From a virus: DNA of 26,690 nucleotides. The notes beneath the pieces were generated by a model that saw only the letters and a list, made by a program, of their open reading frames with translations, was not told where the DNA came from and did no database searches. This document shows, in pieces, positions 1-8,593 of this stretch. The stretch is from IMG/VR virus record IMGVR_UViG_3300042294_004463, positions 1 through 26,690 of that record, one strand, 5' to 3'. A program made the translations under genes and the position numbers. Position 1 is the first letter of the stretch. Each line of letters opens with the position of its first letter.

Positions 1-1035
1 ATTGCGCGAGTCCTTATACACCTCAATTTCCAACTCGAAAGGAACTTGAATCGACTCTTTCTCGCGCAGGGCCGACCATACTTCTTGGGTATCAAAATTC
101 AGCGTGAGCGTCCTGTCGGGAGTAGGCGTCCCGCCGATCGGCACGAAAACCCTCATTTCCGGCACATCGGCACCCGCCGTTCCGTCATTGAGCCCCCCTT
201 GCCCAAAAGTGATGCGGGCTACGCCATTAGATGGGTTTTCTACTTTGACTCGCCCAGGGTAAGGCAGGCTTGCAAGAATGCGGTTCAGCGCTTCTTGAAT
301 TTGCGGCGCGCCATCCGAAAGAGTCAACAAGGTAGTGCGCCGCGGCAAGGCATCATAGCCTCTATCGTAAAATAGGAGCTGATACGTGCCCTTGGTGAAG
401 TCGGCAGGAATAACAAGTTCCTGAATTTCGTTCACATACCAAGTTCCGTCTTGGCTTGTATAGCCATCCTGCACCGTCCTCACAAAGGGAGGATCGGGCA
501 AAGCCTCTGCCGCTGAATCTGAGAAAACAAGCGGCGACTGATTCAAGCGCAGTTCTTGGACAAATCGCCCGTCACTGTAAAAGCGCTGATTGATATTGAC
601 AAAAGTTCGCGGGAACAGTCGGTTATCCGCCACCGACATTGTGTATTGGTTTGGAATATCAAGCCGCTCTACAATGTAAGTCCCTCTGTCAAAACCGACT
701 TTGTAGGTTCCAAAATGGAGTCCGTTTAGTTCGCGCTCTACCCGACGCGCATCGGCGGAGTGCGGAATAGGGGCCGTCGTCGCCGTGCCAACTCTCAAGG
801 CAAAATCGCCTCCGGACGGCCGCATGTCGGCGAAACCAACGGCCGCCTTGACGCTTCTGATCCGAGGCGTGATCTCCGCATATCGAGAGTTGATGATGTC
901 GATAAATCGCAGAGCAATTGTCCATACCTGCCCCGCCTGAATCTCCGGCAGGGTCATGGGTGCGCCATCGACACCGGTCGCGGGCTTTCTCTTGGCCAGA
1001 TCGGCGTAGATGATCGTCCTGCTCTTGGTGGCCAT
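1..1035 (-). CDS. Probable tail protein, 3' end outside window
   Basis: An open frame of 345 codons starts with ATG at 1035 and runs off the left edge without a stop, so the C-terminus is missing. The N-terminus reads MATKSRTIIYADLAKRKPAT. I recognise no domain. The protein looks soluble and mixed alpha/beta, with no membrane segment or signal peptide. It is the last gene seen downstream of the tape measure gene in a tightly packed run, so a distal tail, baseplate or receptor-side structural role is an inference from position only. A weak purine-rich ribosome site (GAGAGAAG) lies just before the ATG, and a TTGACA start-associated motif lies 14 nt upstream, with the TGA of the preceding gene embedded in it. 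Confidence 0.75.
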   Translation of the reverse strand, partial: MATKSRTIIYADLAKRKPATGVDGAPMTLPEIQAGQVWTIALRFIDIINSRYAEITPRIRSVKAAVGFADMRPSGGDFALRVGTATTAPIPHSADARRVERELNGLHFGTYKVGFDRGTYIVERLDIPNQYTMSVADNRLFPRTFVNINQRFYSDGRFVQELRLNQSPLVFSDSAAEALPDPPFVRTVQDGYTSQDGTWYVNEIQELVIPADFTKGTYQLLFYDRGYDALPRRTTLLTLSDGAPQIQEALNRILASLPYPGRVKVENPSNGVARITFGQGGLNDGTAGADVPEMRVFVPIGGTPTPDRTLTLNFDTQEVWSALREKESIQVPFELEIEVYKDSRN

Positions 1036-1049
1036 TTACTTCTCTCTTA

Positions 1050-1057
1050 TGTCAACC
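1050..1057 (-). promoter_or_regulatory. Start-associated motif, variant GGTTGACA
   Basis: 14 nt before the ATG at 1035; the TGA of the upstream gene is embedded in it. Confidence 0.55.
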
Positions 1058-1297
1058 AAGGAGACCCACGATGGGAGGAAGCTCCTCCATCTTATCCACA
1101 TAAACCGCGTTGAAGTAGCCGCCGTCAAATTCTCCCGCCGCATACGGAAGCGGCCGGTTCAGACTGATCGGCAACTGTTTCGATGCCTTCGTTGCCGCGT
1201 TTTGAGCAGCGACTCTTGACCCTTTGTTGAGGCCAAACTGATCAAAATTTCTGACTTTTGGATTGGGCGGCGCCCAATACCGGCGCACCGTGCTCAA
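1052..1297 (-). CDS. Small hypothetical protein, TTG start
   Basis: 81 residues, not recognised. The only workable upstream start is TTG at 1297, whose last two bases are the first two of the preceding gene's TGA stop (TTGA overlap). A GGGAGG Shine-Dalgarno lies about 11 nt upstream of it. A GTG three codons further in is an alternative. There is no internal methionine until near the C-terminus. The protein is basic in its first half (RRYW, KVRNF, KASK) and has no membrane segment. It sits between two probable tail genes, so a minor tail or assembly role is possible. Its TGA stop lies inside the TTGACA motif that precedes the next gene. Confidence 0.55.
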   Translation of the reverse strand: MSTVRRYWAPPNPKVRNFDQFGLNKGSRVAAQNAATKASKQLPISLNRPLPYAAGEFDGGYFNAVYVDKMEELPPIVGLLG

Positions 1298-2712
1298 CTA
1301 GTCCACAGCCTCCCAGAGTTGATGTTGTTCATTGCGGTGTTGAGAATTCTGTCAAATTCAGCTGTGACCGCACCCAAGGCACCCGCAGCAAGGGTAAACC
1401 GGCCCACAAAGAATGCCGTAGTCAACTCAATCGGCGCGGAGGCATTGATGTTGATCGGTGGAGAATTCCTCACGCCGTGATTGACGTTCCAAGTGGTGTG
1501 ATACTGCACAAAGGGGGCCCACGATCCGTTGGGCTTACCGTCATCGTCCTTTGGCCGACTTGCCACAGGCGGCTGCATCAAATAGAAGGTAAACAACGGT
1601 ATCATGTCCACGCCGGGGTCCGAGGGATCAAGGTCTCCGCTCAAAATACGAGCCGACAGCACTCCCTCAACATCCCTACCTTGCGGCACTTTTCCTTGGT
1701 AAATTCGCACCTGTCCTTGGCGCTGATCCAACACGCCAGTGTCAAACACCGTATTGTAGTCTACAAGCTGCCCCGTTAGTGGATTGGCGATAATGTCCAC
1801 AGTGGTCCGATAGGCGGCGCGCGGGACCTCCAGCCAAAAATCTTGGGCTACGACTTGGCGAGCATTCGCCGCCCTGCTTCCCGAGGTAAGATCTTGGGTT
1901 ACGCCGTTGTTGGTAATTTGGAAACCAAGTTGCGCAAGTAACTGCGCCGTGCTCTCCGCGCCAGATGCCAGATCCACGTTGGGATTGTATCCGTTTTGAC
2001 GCGCGAAAAACTCGGGCAAGCGTTGATCATTGGCAAATCCCTGCACTTTCGATACGGGCCCACGCGACAGCTCGATCCAATCGGCCGCATTGGTTTCGCC
2101 CAGAGGCGTAGTGAAAAGGGCGTTGACGCCTCCCGATTCGGAAGCGGCTCCTCCGGAAGCGCCCAACCCGCTGGTGAAGGTTTTGTAAACGGAAAACGGA
2201 TTGTAGCCATTGGCCCGCTGCGCGTAGATGGCGGGATCTATTCCGTTGCAAAACCCTGGCTTGATCGACAACTCCCAGCCCGCTTCTTTTTCGTCGCTTC
2301 CTTTATTATACCATGCAGTGACATACCACGCGTGCTGATATTCCGTCTCGTCATTCAGGCTTACGATGTATGCACCACGGCGACCAGCCACGCTCGCACC
2401 AATGCCTCCGTTGACGGCATATTGCTGAACTCCGGAGAGGTAGCTGCCGACCTCGGACAGCATGTGACCTGTTTTGAAGGCAATATTTTTGATTCCATTA
2501 ATCGCGCTGTTGATTGCCGTCTCGGCTGCGCTGGCAATGGCGCGCAATCTCGGGTCGGGCTCTTGGTTGATGATTTCTAAATCGGGCACTTCAATGCCCG
2601 ACAGCGTTTTTTCAATAGACTCCCAAGTTTTGGCGCGGCCGGAACGACGGAAGAAATCCTCGTCAAACCTGCCCGCCATGAAACCGATGTCTTCTTTCGA
2701 AAATGTTTTCAT
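1294..2712 (-). CDS. Hypothetical tail-region structural protein
   Basis: 472 residues from ATG at 2712. This start forms an ATGA overlap with the stop of the upstream gene and gives MKTFSKEDIGF; an in-frame TTG four codons earlier is less likely. No family is recognised. The first ~75 residues are predicted helical (WESIEKTLSG, AIASAAETAINSAING). The middle is glycine- and aromatic-rich (NGYNPFSVYK, ARQNGYNPNVDL, a repeated NGYNP pair), and the C-terminal part is rich in beta-forming residues. There is no signal peptide or catalytic motif that I can name. Its place three genes after the tape measure gene suggests a distal tail or fibre-type component; this is inference. Confidence 0.75.
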   Translation of the reverse strand: MKTFSKEDIGFMAGRFDEDFFRRSGRAKTWESIEKTLSGIEVPDLEIINQEPDPRLRAIASAAETAINSAINGIKNIAFKTGHMLSEVGSYLSGVQQYAVNGGIGASVAGRRGAYIVSLNDETEYQHAWYVTAWYNKGSDEKEAGWELSIKPGFCNGIDPAIYAQRANGYNPFSVYKTFTSGLGASGGAASESGGVNALFTTPLGETNAADWIELSRGPVSKVQGFANDQRLPEFFARQNGYNPNVDLASGAESTAQLLAQLGFQITNNGVTQDLTSGSRAANARQVVAQDFWLEVPRAAYRTTVDIIANPLTGQLVDYNTVFDTGVLDQRQGQVRIYQGKVPQGRDVEGVLSARILSGDLDPSDPGVDMIPLFTFYLMQPPVASRPKDDDGKPNGSWAPFVQYHTTWNVNHGVRNSPPININASAPIELTTAFFVGRFTLAAGALGAVTAEFDRILNTAMNNINSGRLWTS

Positions 2713-3203
2713 GCTGCAAACCAATAATGACTGATGCCTCCGATGCGACTCACGCCGTCATAGCGCGGCTCTCCCACCATATAGTTGAGGGGAAAATTCA
2801 CAATTTGATGGAATTCCCCATTGGGACGAAACATCGCAATGGGATAATAGCAGACAAACTCATCTTGTCTCTTGAAAGCGCGCATGGCGGTCGCCGCCGT
2901 TTCCACCTCGCTCAAAAATGAATCGGTGCTTTCATAAGATATGCCACGAAAAGCATAGCCATCCTCCAAATTGCCGGTCACGCGAGTTTTGATGCACATC
3001 CATGCTCTGTATTGCATGTCGTATTTTGTCGGCCCAGCAGCTTTGGTTGGTGGTATAAATTTCCCGTTGATCATACCCGCGCCAATTCTCACCACGCCCT
3101 TACTTAACGGCGTCACCTGAAAGACAGGATGAAAATCGGAATACGGCCGGAAACAGCCGAATATTCCGTGGCCATCCTTCTCGAAAATCGCTCCGCTATT
3201 CAT
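2709..3203 (-). CDS. Tail-region protein, probable paralogue of next upstream gene
   Basis: 164 residues with ATGA overlaps at both ends. I do not recognise a named family. It shares an ordered set of short motifs with the gene at 3200-3727: a KGVVRIGAGMINGKF-type segment near residue 35, a segment ending YYPIAMF near residue 120, and IVNFPLNYMVG near 138. The counterparts there are EGMTVGFGTVNL, EYPIAYFY and IAHFHLRYQV. The two are therefore probably a tandem duplicate pair that has diverged. There is no membrane segment. A minor tail role is inferred from the position downstream of the tape measure gene. Confidence 0.75.
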   Translation of the reverse strand: MNSGAIFEKDGHGIFGCFRPYSDFHPVFQVTPLSKGVVRIGAGMINGKFIPPTKAAGPTKYDMQYRAWMCIKTRVTGNLEDGYAFRGISYESTDSFLSEVETAATAMRAFKRQDEFVCYYPIAMFRPNGEFHQIVNFPLNYMVGEPRYDGVSRIGGISHYWFAA

Positions 3204-3727
3204 TCTTTGATGGCCCAGCCTCCGAACCCATTGGTGGGAAAAATATACGGTTTGTTTTTTCTCACTTGATAGCGCAGGTGAAAATGGGCGATTTGCAAAA
3301 ACCGGCCTACGGCCTTGCCCTCTTCAAAACCCAAACCCTCCTGCGTCATGTCTTGATCGGTGTAGAAATAAGCAATGGGGTATTCACCATTGGTCAAATC
3401 TACCGCCGCCCCACTCATGATTTCGACTTTTTCAATTCTGTCTAACCGGTCGCCGACGACTACCTTGACGTAAATATAGTGTCCGGGCGCGGGGAACCCT
3501 ATCGTGGGCTGCTTAAAGATGCTGCCGTCAGGATTGACCCCGCCGATTCTCTTGTCGCCTATCACCGCCTCGATGAGATTGACGGTGCCAAATCCCACGG
3601 TCATTCCTTCATTGGTATGTCTCACCATCCACGCAGGCTCATAGTCCTCGGCAAACGGCTGGTAGGTGATGCCCGTGGTGCCATCAGGGAACGTGGTAGT
3701 GAATGCGCCGCGACCGCCTGTGATCAT
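3200..3727 (-). CDS. Tail-region protein, probable paralogue of next downstream gene
   Basis: 175 residues beginning MITGGRGAFTTTF. The start ATG overlaps the upstream stop as TAATG and the end overlaps the following gene as ATGA, so the three genes are likely translationally coupled. Visible features are a glycine-rich beta segment near residue 43 (EGMTVGFGTVNL), a GHYIYVKVVVG strand near 83, EYPIAYFY near 117 and IAHFHLRYQV near 145. The same order of motifs occurs in the next gene. No enzymatic motif is seen. A tail structural function is an inference from the operon. Confidence 0.75.
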   Translation of the reverse strand: MITGGRGAFTTTFPDGTTGITYQPFAEDYEPAWMVRHTNEGMTVGFGTVNLIEAVIGDKRIGGVNPDGSIFKQPTIGFPAPGHYIYVKVVVGDRLDRIEKVEIMSGAAVDLTNGEYPIAYFYTDQDMTQEGLGFEEGKAVGRFLQIAHFHLRYQVRKNKPYIFPTNGFGGWAIKE

Positions 3728-4443
3728 TATCCGGTCTCCGTGCTGCCGTCGTAGATGTCGTCAACCCATCCGCCCAGGCCGCTATACATCCATTCTTGGG
3801 TGATCTCGAATGCATTGCCGCGCCAGCGCAGCTTGGGCGGTGCATACAGATAGTTGCGACTTCCAGATGCAGGCGCGGGAACTTTGCTGACCTCTGGCTC
3901 CGATATGATGCCCACGCCACTAAAAATACCAGCAGGCACATCGCGCGATGAGTATATCTTTCTGATCGTGCACCCCATGCGCAAAAAGCCTTCGATGCCC
4001 GCAAGGCTTTTGCCATCGGAAACATTGCTGACCAAACCCTCAGAAGAGGTCGCATCCGGATTGGGCGGCCACCGCAGGTTGCCGTTGGCCGTGAAATACC
4101 CCCCGTATTTATCAAATAAAAATTTGAAGTTGGGATGTCCCTGTAATGGGACTTGCTCGAAAAAGCCCTCCACTTCCTCAATGGGCTCCTTGCCGTCTTG
4201 CAAAAGGCCCTCGTAATAATCTCTGATGACGCCTACCCCGCCATCGGGTGATGCCTCGATTTCACGGCGCACGTGCGGCATGCCCATGAACTCCCCGGTT
4301 AAATCGGTCTCTGGATTTTGCGTGACCTCCTCCAATCTTTTCAGCGTCTTCCGAACCGCAATACCAAACCCGATGCGGTCGATGCTAAACCGCTCCAAGT
4401 ATTCAACCGGTATGCTGCCCTTTTCCTGAAGACCTCTGTTCAT
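3727..4443 (-). CDS. Hypothetical minor tail protein
   Basis: 238 residues starting MNRGLQEKGSIPVEYLERF. It is the first gene after the tape measure gene, one base after its stop, and it ends in a TAATG overlap with the next gene. No domain is recognised. The N-terminal third is predicted helical and charged; the central part contains FLFDKYGGYFTANGNLRWPP, and the C-terminus is aromatic-rich (EWMYSGLGGWVDDIYDG). In siphovirus-like genomes this slot usually encodes the distal tail or another tail-tip protein, but sequence alone does not show that here. Confidence 0.75.
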   Translation of the reverse strand: MNRGLQEKGSIPVEYLERFSIDRIGFGIAVRKTLKRLEEVTQNPETDLTGEFMGMPHVRREIEASPDGGVGVIRDYYEGLLQDGKEPIEEVEGFFEQVPLQGHPNFKFLFDKYGGYFTANGNLRWPPNPDATSSEGLVSNVSDGKSLAGIEGFLRMGCTIRKIYSSRDVPAGIFSGVGIISEPEVSKVPAPASGSRNYLYAPPKLRWRGNAFEITQEWMYSGLGGWVDDIYDGSTETG

Positions 4444-4444
4444 T

Positions 4445-7075
4445 TTATCTTTGATTTTGCGCCAAACTGCCGGGCATAGGCGCCGCAGCTTGTCCTGGAT
4501 CTTTCTCTACAACCCTTATCAACTCGCGCAGCAGCCTGGCCTCTTCGGTGCTGCCCGTCCCGCCTGTCTCTCCCGCCGCACCGCCGACGGCACCTATGCC
4601 GCTGGCAAATGTGCTGTAGCTTTGCTGCTCTTTGAGCAAGCGATCCGCCGTCACTTCTTGGCGGGCCAAGTTTTCGGCTTCTCCGGCATCCATACCTTCG
4701 GCGATGTAGCCGCTTGTTTTCTCTCGGATATTAGCCTCATCTTGCATGTCTCGCCCTTGTTGGATTTTGCTTTGGTCGCCCGTCGCCTCGCCAATCTTCT
4801 CCAAAGTTTCCCCGCGAACCCGTTGCGCCGTGTTGGCATTGTCTTGGTCCTGCTTGATTCGCTCGGCGGATACCCTCGCCGCAGCTTCGGCTCTGAGCGC
4901 GTCAATGGCTTCTTGCCTTGCGTCGATTTCGGCTTGCGTAGCATCGTCGATGTCCGCTCCGCTGGCCTTGAGGGCTTCCACCCACTCATCGAGCGCATCT
5001 TGCAAAGCGTCCGCCTCGGTCAGCATGCCCTCAGATTCAGCTGCGGCTTTCTGGTAAGCAGGACTGTTCATGAATCCCTCGGGCGGCTTATTCGGCATAT
5101 TGCGCGCTGCGTCCCGCTGCTTTCGCGCTTCGGCCTCCGCCGCTGACGCCTCTTCTGCCTCCTTTTCGCGGCGGTCTTGACCAAATACTCCGTCTGCAAA
5201 TGTTGCCACCCCGCCTACCACGCCGCCAGCCACGGCCCCTACGGCTGCTCCCACTGGCCCACCCGCCATAAATCCTATCGCTGCGCCGGTCGCCGCTCCG
5301 GTCATGATATTGCCCATGTAGTCGCCTGCTGTTTTTCCCTTGGCGCGTTTCTGGGCCTCGCGCCGCTTCTCTTGAGCCGCGCGAAATTGCGTTTCCGCTT
5401 GGCCTATCAGTTCTGCTTGCTCGGCGGGCGTCGATGAACCCGACTGAGCCGCCGCGATTTTTTGGGCCATGGCCTGCGCATCGTCAAATGTGGCTTTGGC
5501 ATTATTGCCGAAGTCTCCAAAACCCATGCTATTGAGCAGTGCCGATAATCCCGGAATCTTGTCGATCAGTCCCATGATCGTATCCCCAAACATGCTCAAC
5601 AGCGTAATCGCCGCGCCGATCGGACCCAAGAACCGCACAAAACCGGCACCGATAAAGGAGAGCGCTTTGCCCAAAACGCCGCCCGCCGCACCCGCCGTCA
5701 GGAAAGCTTTGGCCAGAGGCAGCAGGAAACGAACCGCCCCAACCAACAGTCGAAGACCCTGCGCCGCCGCCAGCGCGGACAGCGCAGCGATCACCACGAG
5801 GATGGCGCGGCCCACCAGCACCAGCCCTTGCTTCAGCCCTGGGAAAGCAGCGGCGAGTTTGACCGCGTTAAGGATAAGCGAATTGATCGCGTTGAATAAG
5901 GCCGCGATCGGAGACAAAATGTCTTTGAGCACGGGGCCGAATTCTTTCCACGCGACAGTTGCTGCACGGATGCCATCTTCTTGGCCTTGGGCAAACATGG
6001 CGCCAATGCTGGCCAACTGATTGCCCTTGGTATTGTCCAGCTTCTCATTGAGCCCTTGGATGCTCTCGCCGAGGGCATCTGCCGAGCCTTTGTTTTTGGC
6101 CAATTCGGCGCTGATGGCTGCCCACAGTCCACGGCCGCGCAACCCGCGCATTTCCATCAGCTTGAGTTTGTCGGCTGTCGCAGTCGATACCATGCCAAGC
6201 TGCTTGAGTTGATCTATGGCATTGCCCGCGTTTTTCCCGCTGAAAATATCTTCCCACGCTCCACCGATGACTGCTGCCGCATCAGCCATCGAGACCCCAG
6301 CGACTGCGGCGGCATCCGCCACCATTTTCATGGCGCTGGTGCCGGTCATGGCGCCCCGCGTCAGAACCTGCAGGCGCTTGCTGGCATCGACGACATCATC
6401 GAAGCGAAAAGGAGATCCTTCGGCAAATGCCGCAAGGCTTCGGAGCCGCTTTTCAGCGGCCGCTGTGTCGCCCAGCAATGCCTTGAACTGGCCGCTATAC
6501 ACGTCACGGTTGGCCGCCTCGCCCAAAGCATCGGCCAGCAACTGGGAGTTCGTCACAGCCTTGTAAAGGCCGATGGCCAAACCCAAAGCCAACCCCGCTG
6601 CCAGCCCAAGAGGAGAAAGCAGATCGGCGGCAATTGTCTTGAGCGCCCCACCAGCCGCCGCCGCGCGCTTCAGCGCCTCATCGACGTTTTGCGCGCCAAA
6701 CACCGAGTCCGCCAAATTGCGCGCGCCTGCCGCTAAATTGGTAGCAAACTGCTTGGTGACAGCCGCGATTTGAGCCCATACCCCAGGATTCGGGTTTGGC
6801 AATGGCGGTAGTCCGCCGCCGCCAGCTCTAAAATTCGGGATTCCCGAAATGACGCCGCCCTCTGCTAACTTCCGATCTACGCCTTGATAGCCGCCGACCG
6901 GCTCGTCACGCGTATTGGCCACCAGTAACCCCTCGGGATTGCTCGGAGATCTCACCCGCTTGTCTTGATCGACGTAAATTTGCGACTTGAGGACGCCGCC
7001 GCCCACCTCTCTTTCCACAGCACGACGGATGGCCGCATCACGCGCCCATTGTTTTAAGCTTTCAAACCAATTCAT
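4445..7075 (-). CDS. Tail tape measure protein
   Basis: 876 residues, the second longest gene in the window, placed directly after a small chaperone-like gene (ATGA overlap). This order and size are typical of tape measure genes, which set tail length and help DNA enter the cell. A Pro/Gly-rich segment near residues 85-100 is followed by long Ala-rich helices. A block of hydrophobic segments lies at roughly 385-500 (for example LVLVGRAILVVIAALSALAA). A glycine-zipper stretch is near 590-640 (GAAVGAVAGGVVGG). After it comes a charged, coiled-coil-like region rich in Glu, Ala and Lys. No lytic or peptidase motif is evident. At about 0.15 nm per residue the length would fit a tail near 130 nm (rule of thumb). 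No sheath gene is seen, so a non-contractile tail is likely. Confidence 0.9.
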   Translation of the reverse strand: MNWFESLKQWARDAAIRRAVEREVGGGVLKSQIYVDQDKRVRSPSNPEGLLVANTRDEPVGGYQGVDRKLAEGGVISGIPNFRAGGGGLPPLPNPNPGVWAQIAAVTKQFATNLAAGARNLADSVFGAQNVDEALKRAAAAGGALKTIAADLLSPLGLAAGLALGLAIGLYKAVTNSQLLADALGEAANRDVYSGQFKALLGDTAAAEKRLRSLAAFAEGSPFRFDDVVDASKRLQVLTRGAMTGTSAMKMVADAAAVAGVSMADAAAVIGGAWEDIFSGKNAGNAIDQLKQLGMVSTATADKLKLMEMRGLRGRGLWAAISAELAKNKGSADALGESIQGLNEKLDNTKGNQLASIGAMFAQGQEDGIRAATVAWKEFGPVLKDILSPIAALFNAINSLILNAVKLAAAFPGLKQGLVLVGRAILVVIAALSALAAAQGLRLLVGAVRFLLPLAKAFLTAGAAGGVLGKALSFIGAGFVRFLGPIGAAITLLSMFGDTIMGLIDKIPGLSALLNSMGFGDFGNNAKATFDDAQAMAQKIAAAQSGSSTPAEQAELIGQAETQFRAAQEKRREAQKRAKGKTAGDYMGNIMTGAATGAAIGFMAGGPVGAAVGAVAGGVVGGVATFADGVFGQDRREKEAEEASAAEAEARKQRDAARNMPNKPPEGFMNSPAYQKAAAESEGMLTEADALQDALDEWVEALKASGADIDDATQAEIDARQEAIDALRAEAAARVSAERIKQDQDNANTAQRVRGETLEKIGEATGDQSKIQQGRDMQDEANIREKTSGYIAEGMDAGEAENLARQEVTADRLLKEQQSYSTFASGIGAVGGAAGETGGTGSTEEARLLRELIRVVEKDPGQAAAPMPGSLAQNQR

Positions 7076-7665
7076 TGCTTCGCCTCCCTTGCCGCCTTGA
7101 GCGCGCGCAATTGAGCTAACGCAGCATCATCAACAGGCGTGATGACGCTGAAATCCGCACCCTCGGTGCGGGCCATTGCCGCGTTGAGCCAAGACAATTC
7201 GCCGATTGACATATTCCACGCCTCCTCACTCCGGCAGCCTGTCATCTTCGTGTAAAAAGCCACCTCCATCAGGGCGGGCTCGATGTCTATGATCTTTGTG
7301 CCGCCAGTGTCCTTGTCCTTCTGCATGATTTTAGGACTGGATACATAGGCTTGCAGGTAACGGTCAAAATCACGGCACGCCTTGGGCAAGTCGTTCATCG
7401 CCGCGCGCCAGATCTCCTTATACTTCCGCCACCTTGAAAGCTTCGGCTCTTTGTATTGCTGTGGGTATTGGGTCTGGCAGATGCCTACGGCACGCTCCAA
7501 ATCTTCAAAGCGCACCGCTTCCGCCGTGACAAAGGGCGAATCGCACAATTCCAACTGAAATTTGTGCCAGTAAGAGAATGGCTTCAAAACAACACCGAGC
7601 ACCTTGTGGGTGCCCGGTGTGAAAGCCCGAACAAATCGTTCGTCAAATACGAACTTTTGGGACAC
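7072..7665 (-). CDS. Probable tail assembly chaperone
   Basis: 197 residues starting with GTG at 7665, immediately after the TAA of the tail-tube candidate. It overlaps the tape measure start by ATGA. I recognise no sequence family. The slot between tail tube and tape measure is where tail assembly chaperones such as lambda gpG/GT lie, and the mostly helical, charged composition fits. The N-terminal half has aromatic-rich segments (PFSYWHKFQLELCDSPF, RWRKYKEIWRAAM). The C-terminus (DDAALAQLRALKAAREAKQ) is helical. I saw no clear slippery heptamer, and there is no second open frame of the usual kind, so a frameshifted extension is not supported. Confidence 0.6.
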   Translation of the reverse strand: MSQKFVFDERFVRAFTPGTHKVLGVVLKPFSYWHKFQLELCDSPFVTAEAVRFEDLERAVGICQTQYPQQYKEPKLSRWRKYKEIWRAAMNDLPKACRDFDRYLQAYVSSPKIMQKDKDTGGTKIIDIEPALMEVAFYTKMTGCRSEEAWNMSIGELSWLNAAMARTEGADFSVITPVDDAALAQLRALKAAREAKQ

Positions 7666-7998
7666 TTAGAACTCGTATCCGATGCCGCTGACGCGGAACT
7701 TTTGAAAGTCTTCGTTCGACCCGATGTTTTCCACTTTGGTGATCCAACTGTCACCTTCCACGCCGGGCAGGTCTACTGGGCCACCGAGGTCAGGCGCGGC
7801 TGTCCCATAGCCCTCCGCTTCAAAAAAGTATTTCTTGCCGCCATACAGAACGGCTTCGATCTCGCCTCCAGCACCCTTGGCTTCCGTGACGATAGAGAAT
7901 TCCGAACCAGAGCTAAACGAAGTGACAACATCGAGTCCAGTTACATTGATCCCTTCTGTTCCGAATTTCCAGTCCTGACCTTTTCTTTGCAGTGCCAT
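7666..7998 (-). CDS. Candidate major tail tube protein
   Basis: 110 residues starting MALQRKGQDWKFGTEG. The protein is rich in Gly, Val and aromatic residues and is predicted mostly beta (EIEAVLYGGKKYFFEAEGYG, then a C-terminal FRVSGIGYEF). That composition and the position two genes before the tape measure gene fit a tail tube subunit, although 110 residues is short for that family. No direct sequence match is recognised. The start has no Shine-Dalgarno; an AGTTGACA motif lies 16 nt upstream, carrying the TGA stop of the metallopeptidase gene. A neck or head-tail joining protein is the main alternative. Confidence 0.6.
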   Translation of the reverse strand: MALQRKGQDWKFGTEGINVTGLDVVTSFSSGSEFSIVTEAKGAGGEIEAVLYGGKKYFFEAEGYGTAAPDLGGPVDLPGVEGDSWITKVENIGSNEDFQKFRVSGIGYEF

Positions 7999-8014
7999 AA
8001 TAACTTTGCTTGGC

Positions 8015-8022
8015 TGTCAACT
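8015..8022 (-). promoter_or_regulatory. Start-associated motif AGTTGACA
   Basis: 16 nt before the ATG at 7998; carries the TGA stop of the metallopeptidase gene. No Shine-Dalgarno between. Confidence 0.65.
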
Positions 8023-8592
8023 TTTGAAATAGTCCAAAAGCTCTTGGCTTGGTTTGAGCACCGCTTCCAAGGGCAAAAGACGCTTTGGCATGCGGCCATA
8101 GACGCTGCGGTCGCGATAAGCCCGAGAGCACCACTTCCTGTCCTGCAAAGTGATGTGATAGCCGAGCACATAGGCATTGGCCTTCTGCGCATACAAGGCC
8201 GTGTCAATCGGCAGGCCATGGCGGCGAATTTTCGCTAAGCTACGTTTCTCGCAGTCATGCTCCAATCGAATGGCATCGAGGGCGCCCTCTCGGACCCGCA
8301 CCGGCCGCTGGCCCTGTAGCCAGGCATCCAACCTCGTCAGGCCTTCCTCGCACTTGGCAAACCATCGCTTGTCGCTGCGCACCTGATCAATGTGGCAGGT
8401 TTCGTGGCAAAGAACGCCAAGCCAGTGCTCAAACGAAACACCGGTCGCTACCTTTAACACGCGATCATCGCACCAGCCCGAGACCCTTGTGCTACCCAGC
8501 CGGAGCCTTCGGTCGCGACTGAAGACTAGGGAATGCGTGCCATGGTAGCGAAGCACGCAGGATCCGATGAAAGCTGCAACCGAGCGGGGCAT
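8017..8592 (-). CDS. Putative HExxH zinc metallopeptidase
   Basis: 191 residues. HETCH at residues 63-67 within LCHETCHIDQ is a zincin-type motif: two histidine zinc ligands and a catalytic glutamate. A second conserved-looking block, LEHDCEKRS near residues 110-118, could supply the third ligand (Glu111 or His112). The HExCH-x2-Q start, a following Trp, an E-x-DCE-type block and a later AxxANAY segment resemble, from memory, a family of uncharacterised putative metallopeptidases in other phages. No signal peptide or membrane segment is seen, so it would act in the cytoplasm or the virion. It starts one base after the winged-helix gene stop. The substrate is unknown; processing of a virion or host protein is speculation. 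Confidence 0.65.
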   Translation of the reverse strand: MPRSVAAFIGSCVLRYHGTHSLVFSRDRRLRLGSTRVSGWCDDRVLKVATGVSFEHWLGVLCHETCHIDQVRSDKRWFAKCEEGLTRLDAWLQGQRPVRVREGALDAIRLEHDCEKRSLAKIRRHGLPIDTALYAQKANAYVLGYHITLQDRKWCSRAYRDRSVYGRMPKRLLPLEAVLKPSQELLDYFKS

Positions 8593-8593
8593 T

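Noticed and set aside
7072-7665. Programmed frameshift in the chaperone-like gene before the tape measure gene
   Set aside because: I saw no clear slippery heptamer near the end, and the gene ends in a normal ATGA overlap with the tape measure start.
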